A stretch of DNA of 64,000 bases from Candidatus Electrothrix communis. GTDB taxonomy: Bacteria > Desulfobacterota > Desulfobulbia > Desulfobulbales > Desulfobulbaceae. The stretch lies in contig CP130629.1 in NCBI GenBank assembly GCA_030644725.1, positions 4,107,501 to 4,171,500 of the forward strand. Direction: 5' to 3'. Both the position numbers and the translations under genes were made by a program. The notes beneath the pieces were generated by a model that made no database searches, was not told where the DNA came from, and saw nothing but the letters and a program-made list of their open reading frames with translations. Each line of letters opens with the position of its first letter. The first letter of the stretch is position 1. Positions 51,512 to 58,206 of the stretch are shown here, piece by piece.

Positions 51512-52112
51512 GACCATAGATAAGAGTATAGATAAGACCGGGGTTCGTATCGGCATGTGGCTCTTTCTCTATACAGAGATCATTTTGTTCGGCGGACTCT
51601 TTGTGCTCTACGCAGCCTATTTTCATAAATTTCCTGATCTGTTTGCTCAGGGAGGAAAGGAGCTTAATAGAGTTCTCGGCACGGTGAACACTGCCGTTTT
51701 GCTGATCAGCAGTTTTACTGTTGCCGCCTCTATCACAGCTTTGCAACGGGGGAAGAAGGGGCAGACCATCTCCCTTCTTTTGTTTTCGATTTTTTGCGGT
51801 GCTGTTTTTTTGGTCAATAAGTATTTTGAATGGTCAGCAAAGTTTCATCATGATATTTTTCCCAATTCAGCAACCCTACAGGATGGGCCTGACGGGCTGA
51901 ATATTTTTTTCGGGCTCTATTATGTGATTACCGGTCTGCACGGTCTCCATGTGATTATCGGGATGCTCCTGCTGACGATCACTCTTGTTCTTGTCATAAA
52001 GGAGAGGGTGCATAAAGATCGTTTTCAGCTCCTGGAGAATTCCGGTTTGTACTGGCATTTGGTCGATCTGATCTGGATCTTTGTTTTTCCGCTGTTTTAT
52101 TTGGTCCTTTAA
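51492..52112 (+). CDS. ctaE: Cytochrome c oxidase subunit III
   Basis: 206 aa from ATG 51492, which overlaps the ctaD end by 20 bases; GAGGAAGAGG acts as its ribosome site inside ctaD. Membrane helices: GMWLFLYTEIILFGGLFVLY, LLISSFTVAASITAL, FFGLYYVITGLHGLHVIIGM and WHLVDLIWIFVFPLFYLVL, where HGLHV and WHLVDLIWI are the subunit III signature. A short five-helix form. Residues 2-16 (EKKIDKTIDKSIDKT) come from a short tandem repeat directly following the one ending ctaD. Confidence 0.93.
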   Translation: MEKKIDKTIDKSIDKTGVRIGMWLFLYTEIILFGGLFVLYAAYFHKFPDLFAQGGKELNRVLGTVNTAVLLISSFTVAASITALQRGKKGQTISLLLFSIFCGAVFLVNKYFEWSAKFHHDIFPNSATLQDGPDGLNIFFGLYYVITGLHGLHVIIGMLLLTITLVLVIKERVHKDRFQLLENSGLYWHLVDLIWIFVFPLFYLVL

Positions 52113-52138
52113 GCGCGTTAAGCAGGAGGGGAGGTATT

Positions 52139-52435
52139 GTGAATACTCAAGAAAGCCAGCATATCATCTCATATAAGATGCTGGGCATCGTTTTGGCGGC
52201 CCTGTTGGCGCTGACCGGCGTAACAGTGGCTGTTTCCTCGGTTGATCTGGGCGTCTTCAATGTCCCTGTAGCGCTTCTTATCGCCTCGACCAAGGCAACC
52301 CTGGTGCTGCTTTTTTTCATGCATATGAAGTATGAAAGCAGGGTGATTATTGTTTCTTTTATCAGCGCAGTGGTCTTTTTAGGCATCTTGATCAGTCTTA
52401 TGTTCTTTGATGTGGCCTTCAGGTATTTCAGTTAG
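52139..52435 (+). CDS. Cytochrome c oxidase subunit IV (CyoD/CtaF-like)
   Basis: 98 aa from GTG 52139, with AGGAGGGGAGG upstream. Three membrane helices: MLGIVLAALLALTGVTVAVS, VALLIASTKATLVLLFFMHM and VIIVSFISAVVFLGILISLM. The LIASTKATLVLLFFMHMKYE motif is diagnostic for prokaryotic subunit IV. It stabilises the oxidase complex. Gap of 12 bp to coxB. Confidence 0.9.
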   Translation: MNTQESQHIISYKMLGIVLAALLALTGVTVAVSSVDLGVFNVPVALLIASTKATLVLLFFMHMKYESRVIIVSFISAVVFLGILISLMFFDVAFRYFS

Positions 52436-52447
52436 GATGGAGAAGCT

Positions 52448-53041
52448 ATGAGTCCGGTAGAAGGGGTAGATCTTGTTTTTTGGTACATACTGGGGATTTC
52501 TTTTTTGCTCCTGATCGCGATCACAGGGGCAATGGTTGTCTTTGCGGTGAAGTACCGGCGGAGTAAGCATCCTGTTCCGGCTGATTTTCGGGATAACTGG
52601 AAGCTTGAAATTATTTGGACGATTATCCCCACCATCATTGCCCTGTCCATGTTTGCGGTGGGTTGGAAGGCCTATGTGGGATTGCGTAATGTTCCTGATG
52701 ACGCCTTGATAGTCGATATTTATGCCCAGCAGTTTTCCTGGATCTTCGTTATGCCCAATGACAGGGAATCAGAGGATGAACTGGTTGTACCGCTGGGGAA
52801 ATCGGTGAAACTGAATCTTACCTCGGAAGATGTGCTGCATGGTTTTTCTCTGCCAGCATATCGTATCAAGGTTGATGCGGTGCCGGGAATGCAGACCTAT
52901 GCCTGGTTTCAGGCGGATAAGCTCGGGACCTATGATATTCACTGCACGGAATATTGCGGTGTTCATCACTCGAAGATGGCTGGTAAGCTGCGTATTGTTC
53001 CTGAAGAGGAGTATTTGGCTTGGCTTGAAGAGGAAGAGTAG
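52448..53041 (+). CDS. Cytochrome c oxidase subunit II with CuA site
   Basis: 197 aa. Two N-terminal helices (WYILGISFLLLIAITGAMVV, LEIIWTIIPTIIALSMFAVG) anchor the cupredoxin domain. CuA ligands: His in EDVLHGFSLPAYR, and CTEYCGVHHSKMAG providing two Cys, His and Met plus the Glu carbonyl. No fused cytochrome c domain, so the electron donor is a separate cytochrome. Gene order SCO-I-III-IV-II, with subunit II last, differs from the common coxB-first order. Confidence 0.94.
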   Translation: MSPVEGVDLVFWYILGISFLLLIAITGAMVVFAVKYRRSKHPVPADFRDNWKLEIIWTIIPTIIALSMFAVGWKAYVGLRNVPDDALIVDIYAQQFSWIFVMPNDRESEDELVVPLGKSVKLNLTSEDVLHGFSLPAYRIKVDAVPGMQTYAWFQADKLGTYDIHCTEYCGVHHSKMAGKLRIVPEEEYLAWLEEEE

Positions 53042-53139
53042 TTGGGAGGGGGGCGGCGCATACGTTGGCCATAATATTACATTTTGCGACTTGGTCTCTT
53101 GAATTTAACGCCTCCTATTCTTATGAAGGATAAATAAAC

Positions 53140-53207
53140 AAAGGGGAAACGCAACTTTTTCCCCTTTCAGGGGGCATTGGAAAACCGGGCACTCTGGGCT
53201 CGGTTTT
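53140..53207. terminator. Two hairpins ending the oxidase operon
   Basis: AAAGGGGAAA/TTTCCCCTTT (53140-53149, 53158-53167) and, 16 bp on, AACCGGGC...GCTCGGTT with six T (53183-53206). The second acts rightwards. Converging transcription from the 88-aa gene ends here too. Confidence 0.7.
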
Positions 53208-53210
53208 TTA

Positions 53211-53477
53211 TTATTTATTTTTACCTTTAAGATCATCGGTTATATCTTGATATAACTTTATGCCTTTTTTTCTTTGCGTATAAATAACCTTTAACGTTCG
53301 TTCGATACGTTTACGACCTTCAGGGTCTTTTTTAGCAGCAAGTAATTTCTGGTATTTTCCTTGACGTTTTTTTAGTTTTTTCAGTATTTTTTTTAGGCTG
53401 TTATGCTGTTTTATCTGCTTGCGGCGTTTCGCATTCAGTAAGTTTGTCAATTTATCAAGTAATTTTTCAGTACCCAT
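53211..53477 (-). CDS. Basic coiled-coil small protein next to the Na/Pi carrier, unknown
   Basis: 88 aa from ATG 53477, which has GGAG six bases upstream. Very lysine-rich helix (NAKRRKQIKQHNSLKKILKK, LKKRQGKYQKLLAAKKDPEG), no membrane segment. It starts 45 bp after the stop of the Na/Pi cotransporter, so they are likely co-transcribed. Function unknown; an RNA- or nucleotide-binding or regulatory role is only a guess from charge. Confidence 0.7.
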   Translation of the reverse strand: MGTEKLLDKLTNLLNAKRRKQIKQHNSLKKILKKLKKRQGKYQKLLAAKKDPEGRKRIERTLKVIYTQRKKGIKLYQDITDDLKGKNK

Positions 53478-53522
53478 TATAATCTCCACAGCTTAGAGCT
53501 GGCAGCTGACCTGCAACCCTGT

Positions 53523-55316
53523 TTATTTTTCTTCAAGAATTGCTTCGATTTCATCTTTGAGTAATGCCATATCGTCTTCAATTTGTTTCAATTCAGGATC
53601 GTACGGTGTAAATAGTGTGCGGGCCATTTCAATAAGATCATCTGTAACGTCTCTTAAATAAGCACTATCATTTATCAGTGAAGTGGCCATGTCGGCTGTA
53701 ATCAGATTACCACGAATGAGATGATCCAGGGCGCCGCTAGCCAGAATATCATTACGTTCAACTTCAACCTTGAGCTCATCAAGAGATAATGATGTTATAT
53801 CGTCATCTGTTCTGATTTTTTCAATCGTTCTTAGAAGAGAGGCTATCTGGAAGCGAATAGAACGATATTCGCGTTGAATCGTGACATTGTTTGACGTCGA
53901 GAAACTGATCAGGTTTTTCTGTAAATGTTTAATATCTTTGACAGCCTCTACAATGTATCTACAGGCTGTACGCAAGTCGTACAGACGGGCATGTTGGTCC
54001 GAGTCGTCATCAATGCGTATCTTGCTGACAAAAGAGACAATAGCGTTGTATAAGGGTTTAATGTGGGCGTCGTAATATTCATCAATATCTGTTGCGGCTA
54101 TTCCGTCTTTACGGTCAATGAGATACGTGAGATCGGCATCTGAACGTATATCTTCAGGCTTGATATTCAATGTCGATGCAATAATATTAGCGGCATTTTT
54201 AAACAAATGATCTGCTTCCTTGCGTAATGCTTCAATCGCTGCATCCGGCATCTCCAGCACTGCTTCGCTTAAATAATAAGGTTCGGAAATCTTTTTAACC
54301 TTGCCGTGCAGTAATCCTTCAAGGAAATCAACTAGATGGTCAACAAATGGCAGCATCACGACAACACCGACTAGGTTAAACAGGGTATGGAATACCGCCA
54401 GTTTGAGTGTAAAGTCGTTTTCAGCAATGCCCACATTATTGCTCACGAAGTTAACGGACGTAATAAACTGGTTCATGAAAACAATGGCGATTAAGCCGGT
54501 AATCACATTAAAAATAAGATGGGCACCTGCCAGTCGTCTGCCTGCCACGTTGGAGCTCATGGCGCCCAGTATGGCCGTAATTGTTGTCCCCACATTCGCT
54601 CCAATGGCCAATGCTAAAGCATTTTCATAACTTATTTGCTGGGTCGCCAGCGCCGTAATAATCAATACCAGCGTGGCATGACTGGACTGCATAACTACTG
54701 TTGCAAAAATCCCGATAAGGGTAAAGATAAACAGGCCTTTCATCCCCGGCACGGCATAAGAAACCAGGTCAATACCATCTTTGAAGGCTTCAAAACCTTC
54801 TTTCATATGGTGAATGCCGAGAAACAGAAATCCCAGACCGCTGAGGACATAGCCGATTCCTTTGAGATTTTTAGATTGTTGAAAAACCAGGATGATGCCA
54901 AATACCAGCATCGGCATTGCATATGCCGATATTTTCACTTTTAAACCGAAACCAGCCACCAGCCAAGCGCCTGTTGTGGTGCCGAGGTTGGCACCGAATA
55001 TGATGCCGATGCCGTCAGCAAGTGAAATGAGTCCTGCGCTGAGGAACGAGATCGTCAATACTGAAACCAGTGAACTGGATTGCATTACGGAAGTGCTTGT
55101 AATGCCAAAGATCAGGCTTTTCCATGGCTTATCAGTAGTGCGCCTCAGGATACGTTCTAGTGCGCCACCGGTAAAGGCCTTGAAGCCTTCTTCCAGCGAT
55201 AACATGCCAAACAGGAAAATCGCCACACCGGCAGCGATTTCTTTAAAATCCGGACTAACCCAGAAACCATAAGCTAACACCATAAAGATACTAGGTAAGA
55301 GTACTTTTCGTAACAT
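53523..55316 (-). CDS. Na+/phosphate cotransporter, NptA/YjbB type with PhoU-like tail
   Basis: 597 aa. Two inverted Na/Pi_cotrans repeats: GMLSLEEGFKAFTGGALERI, TSTSVMQSSSLVSVLTISFL and later VVMQSSHATLVLIITALATQ, GANVGTTITAILGAMSSNVA; the QSSS/QSSH motifs are the conserved substrate region. From about residue 350 a helical PhoU-like domain follows (YLSEAVLEMPDAAIEALRKE). Imports or exports phosphate with sodium. Divergent from a YefM-like gene. Confidence 0.93.
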   Translation of the reverse strand: MLRKVLLPSIFMVLAYGFWVSPDFKEIAAGVAIFLFGMLSLEEGFKAFTGGALERILRRTTDKPWKSLIFGITSTSVMQSSSLVSVLTISFLSAGLISLADGIGIIFGANLGTTTGAWLVAGFGLKVKISAYAMPMLVFGIILVFQQSKNLKGIGYVLSGLGFLFLGIHHMKEGFEAFKDGIDLVSYAVPGMKGLFIFTLIGIFATVVMQSSHATLVLIITALATQQISYENALALAIGANVGTTITAILGAMSSNVAGRRLAGAHLIFNVITGLIAIVFMNQFITSVNFVSNNVGIAENDFTLKLAVFHTLFNLVGVVVMLPFVDHLVDFLEGLLHGKVKKISEPYYLSEAVLEMPDAAIEALRKEADHLFKNAANIIASTLNIKPEDIRSDADLTYLIDRKDGIAATDIDEYYDAHIKPLYNAIVSFVSKIRIDDDSDQHARLYDLRTACRYIVEAVKDIKHLQKNLISFSTSNNVTIQREYRSIRFQIASLLRTIEKIRTDDDITSLSLDELKVEVERNDILASGALDHLIRGNLITADMATSLINDSAYLRDVTDDLIEMARTLFTPYDPELKQIEDDMALLKDEIEAILEEK

Positions 55317-55381
55317 TATTTTTCCTTAAAAAAAGACACTAAATTAATGCGTAAATTGGGGGGCAGGCCACGGAAGCCGGG

Positions 55382-55537
55382 TCACATATAGAGCAGGGAG
55401 GACTTCGTGTTAATAGATTTTCTATCGTCGCCGCTGTGGTTTTGAATTTTTACCAACAATTCAAGCCCTCTCTGTTTGCTTCCGTTACCTGCCATAGCTA
55501 TAAAATGATTTTCAGCGTCAAAAGCGGTTAAAGCCAT
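55382..55537 (-). CDS. Possible 51-residue ORF behind the YefM fragment
   Basis: From ATG 55537: MALTAFDAENHFIAMAGNGS, KQRGLELLVKIQNHSGDDRK. No family recognised and no clear ribosome site. The frame continues open upstream across the YefM gene in another phase. It may be the remains of a toxin partner or nothing at all. Confidence 0.25.
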   Translation of the reverse strand: MALTAFDAENHFIAMAGNGSKQRGLELLVKIQNHSGDDRKSINTKSSLLYM

Positions 55538-55563
55538 TATTGAGAATTCTTCATAGAGTTTAT

Positions 55564-55758
55564 TTATACTTGTTTTTCTTGATGCTGCCAGCTCTTTGTT
55601 TCCTTTATGGCCATCCAGTCTTCTTCGGAGATCAGCACAGCATTTCCTCTCTTTCCGGTAATTGTCACAGGCTGATGTGAAGCGGCGGTATCGTCTATCA
55701 GGCGATAAAGTTTCGAACGTGCCTGCGTAGCTGTTAAAGTCGGTATAATGCACCCCAT
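55564..55758 (-). CDS. Phd/YefM-type antitoxin, truncated at the C-terminus
   Basis: 64 aa. TLTATQARSKLYRLIDDTAA, SHQPVTITGKRGNAVLISEE, DWMAIKET is a clear N-terminal YefM DNA-binding and dimer domain. The family normally goes on with a toxin-binding tail of about 20-25 residues (LYLL...GM..SI..G); here it ends KSWQHQEKQV. No YoeB/Txe follows. Probably a relic that may still bind its operator. Confidence 0.7.
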   Translation of the reverse strand: MGCIIPTLTATQARSKLYRLIDDTAASHQPVTITGKRGNAVLISEEDWMAIKETKSWQHQEKQV

Positions 55759-56026
55759 AGATATTTGTTTAAGTATCTATACGCAAAGGGTACGTTATTA
55801 TGTACCTTAGGCCAAGGGAAATAATACAACCGTGCAAGCTGAAAAAAACTGGTTGGAATAAGAATCAGTCAGAGATGTTCAATGCACTCTGGGTGGTGAA
55901 AACAGCAAAAAATATTCTGTTTCCTCTTAAAATGTTCTGAAAACATGCTATACTTATCTGTACTTCTCTCCAAAAAAGGGGCGCATTTTTTCACTCAAGC
56001 TAACAAGTGCTGTTTAACCGATTTTT
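55759..56026. promoter_or_regulatory. Divergent region between YefM-like gene and ctaB
   Basis: 268 bp without a gene. Should hold promoters for both directions; AT-rich TATACTTATCT near 55950 might be a -10 for ctaB but no convincing -35 was found. Confidence 0.3.
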
Positions 56027-56911
56027 ATGGAACTCTCCCTTGGTCTCCTGTCCCGTTTCGTAGGTCAGCTGCGTGACAGAATGCAGCTGGCTAAGCTGAC
56101 GCTTTGTCTTCAGGTCGCCTTTTCTTCCCTGTTCGGCTTTATCTACGCAGCCCAGGCTTTTTCCCTCTGGGCAGTCCTTGTTTCCTTTGCTGTCCTCATT
56201 CTTGCCTGCGGTGCGGCTTCCTTGAATTCCTATCAGGAGCGGAGTCGGGATGCCCTTATGCGGCGTACTCGGAATCGTCCCCTGGTCCGTAAAAAGCTCA
56301 CAGAGCAACATGCGCTGTTGCAGGCTGTTTTCCTTATCGTACTCGGCCTGTTGTTGATTTTTCAGCTTGCGAATTTCAAAGCTCTGCTGGCTGGGATTGC
56401 TGCTGTTTTGCTCTATAATTTCGTCTACACGAGTATGAAAGGGCTGACCCTCTATGCCCTTCTTCCCGGAGCGGTTTGCGGTGCTATGCCTCCCTATATC
56501 GGTTATTTGGCAGCTGAGAGCGACGGAACCTTCTTGCGGGCCTTTTTGCCGGTTTTGCTGCTGTTTTTCTGGCAGGTGCCGCATTTCTTTCTGGTGTTAT
56601 TGAATCACAAACAGGATTATGCTTCCGGCCCTGTTCCTAACCTGCTGCAAGGTCTCTCTGAGTCCGCCCTGCGAAGAATTTTTCTGCCTTGGATTGCCGC
56701 CCTTGCAATGACTATGTTGGCTTTTACAGTGATGCCGTCTCAGCTGGGGATTTTTATGCGTTTTTTGATCGCTGTTAACGCTTTTGTCCTGTGCGGGTTG
56801 TTCGGCGCGCAACTTTTCTTGAGCAAACAGCCTGCTTACAGGTCTTTGTTTCGGTACTTAAATTTTTCTCTGCTGTTCATGATGGTTACTGGTTGCTGGA
56901 TGGCGGTTTAG
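56027..56911 (+). CDS. ctaB: Protoheme IX farnesyltransferase (heme O synthase)
   Basis: 294 aa, UbiA superfamily with about eight membrane helices. The prenyl-diphosphate motif is NSYQERSRDALMRRTRNRPL (N...ERxxDxxMxRTxxRPL), diagnostic for CtaB/CyoE; a second acidic loop is NHKQDYASGPVPNLLQG. PGAVCGAMPPYIGYLAAES and FWQVPHFFLVLLNHKQDY are also family marks. Adds the farnesyl group to heme B to give heme O, needed for the aa3 oxidase at 49.8-53.0 kb. Separated from that operon by the Na/Pi and YefM genes on the opposite strand. Confidence 0.93.
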   Translation: MELSLGLLSRFVGQLRDRMQLAKLTLCLQVAFSSLFGFIYAAQAFSLWAVLVSFAVLILACGAASLNSYQERSRDALMRRTRNRPLVRKKLTEQHALLQAVFLIVLGLLLIFQLANFKALLAGIAAVLLYNFVYTSMKGLTLYALLPGAVCGAMPPYIGYLAAESDGTFLRAFLPVLLLFFWQVPHFFLVLLNHKQDYASGPVPNLLQGLSESALRRIFLPWIAALAMTMLAFTVMPSQLGIFMRFLIAVNAFVLCGLFGAQLFLSKQPAYRSLFRYLNFSLLFMMVTGCWMAV

Positions 56912-57197
56912 CGCCTAGCGGTTGAGAGAGGAACGTATTGGGATGCCGAACCGTTAACTCCGACCTATAAGCCGTATCACTGCGCGGTTTGATTTTGGCG
57001 TAGGCACCTTTTTGTGAAATCGATTTAATTAATGACAACAAAACAACAAAAATATGTTGCGCTATTTTCTTTATGAACTATACAATAAGAAAAGTGCATC
57101 GTTTCTAAAAATAGTAAACATGGTTTTCGTACGAATGTACTTACATTAGTACAAGGTCGTTATTGCACGGTGTATTAAGTTAAACGAGGAGGATGTT
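56912..57197. other. Intergenic, no gene seen
   Basis: 286 bp, increasingly AT-rich toward the TA pair. A GAGGAGG lies at its right end as ribosome site for the next gene. No repeat or hairpin stands out. Confidence 0.4.
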
Positions 57198-57392
57198 ATG
57201 GCAACCAAAATTTTAAATTTATCGTCAAAAATTGACGAAATAAAAGCTGAAGAAAAGTTTCTTGATTTGTTAGGTAAAGATATTAAAAATGGCAACGTAA
57301 AAAGAGTACCGGCCAGCGTTTTTACCCGGATTGCCAAAATTAGAAATAAAGCTTACTTGGCGAGAGAGCGAAACGAGCAGCTTGAAATGTAA
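57198..57392 (+). CDS. Putative antitoxin partner of YhaV, not PrlF-like
   Basis: 64 aa with GAGGAGG upstream of ATG. The chain (MATKILNLSSKIDEIKAEEK, FLDLLGKDIKNGNVKRVPAS, VFTRIAKIRNKAYLARERNE) is helical and basic. The known YhaV partner PrlF/SohA is longer and has an AbrB swapped-hairpin domain, absent here. Its stop shares one base with the toxin start (TAATG), the coupling usual for TA pairs. Antitoxin role is inference from position. Confidence 0.6.
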   Translation: MATKILNLSSKIDEIKAEEKFLDLLGKDIKNGNVKRVPASVFTRIAKIRNKAYLARERNEQLEM

Positions 57393-57850
57393 TGAGCGTT
57401 GATTGGAATTTATTATGGCACCCTCTTTTTGAAGAAAGGTTTCAGGGCCTTTTGGAGAGAGTTGAAGAGTTGGCCACGCGTGATCCCGATGGTTTTTATA
57501 ATCATCGGGATTATAAGTTTTTCGAGAGTGTCAGTAATTGCATAGAATACCGGATAATTACAGGTCCGGGCAATAAAGAATTCAATCTGAGTACGCTCGG
57601 GAAAAAATATAAAAATTGGAGAAGAGCAAAGAACGGCCTTCCGTCTCGATATCGTCTTTTTTTTCAATATTCTTCTAAAAGTACAGAAATAGTCTTAGTT
57701 TGGCTGAACGATGAGGTCAGTATCCGAAGGGCGGGACATAAAAAAGATGTATATGAAGTTTTTAAAAAAATGTTGGAATCTAATATTATCCCCAATTCAT
57801 ATAACGAATTAGTCAAAGAGTCAAATTTTACAGAACGTTTTGGGAGTTAG
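57392..57850 (+). CDS. YhaV-family ribonuclease toxin
   Basis: 152 aa, normal length for YhaV. WNLLWHPLFEERFQGLLERV, TLGKKYKNWRRAKNGLPSRY, RLFFQYSSKSTEIVLVWLND, and DVYEVFKKMLESNIIPNSYN with L follow the family order: HPLF at the start, the W(F/R)RAK...(Y)RLFFRY block, and WVNDE plus VFxKML. YhaV is a RelE-superfamily RNase that blocks translation. The partner upstream is unusual. Confidence 0.87.
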   Translation: MSVDWNLLWHPLFEERFQGLLERVEELATRDPDGFYNHRDYKFFESVSNCIEYRIITGPGNKEFNLSTLGKKYKNWRRAKNGLPSRYRLFFQYSSKSTEIVLVWLNDEVSIRRAGHKKDVYEVFKKMLESNIIPNSYNELVKESNFTERFGS

Positions 57851-58206
57851 CGTTCGGCGCTATCTGGTTTATTTCATAGTGAAAAAATAAAAAAACTTGA
57901 CTGTTTTGCTGGTATATATCTTCGATATATACAGGCGTTCAGCCTTGATTTATACCTTTCGGTCACACTTCTTTTCCTCAGTAGCATTCCCCTTTCACAC
58001 CACCTCAAACATAATCAATCCCGCAGCAACGAGGCGTTGAGCAACGCTTTGCTCACCCTGCCATATCCTTTCCCACTGCAAGAAGCCGCTTCAACCGAAA
58101 AAGAGCCAAAATCCCTTTGCCCTTCTCAAGCGAATTCGTTATAACCGTAACCGGTTACATAATAATTCATCACTATCCCGTTCCTCTATTTCCTTGAGAC
58201 CCTCCT
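57851..58206. promoter_or_regulatory. Gap before tex with perfect AT hairpin
   Basis: At 57912-57932 GTATATATC and GATATATAC pair perfectly around TTC, following a TTGACT at 57896. It could be a terminator/processing site of the TA operon or an operator. The rest has no gene I can support; a CTTGAGACC-like site precedes tex. Confidence 0.35.
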
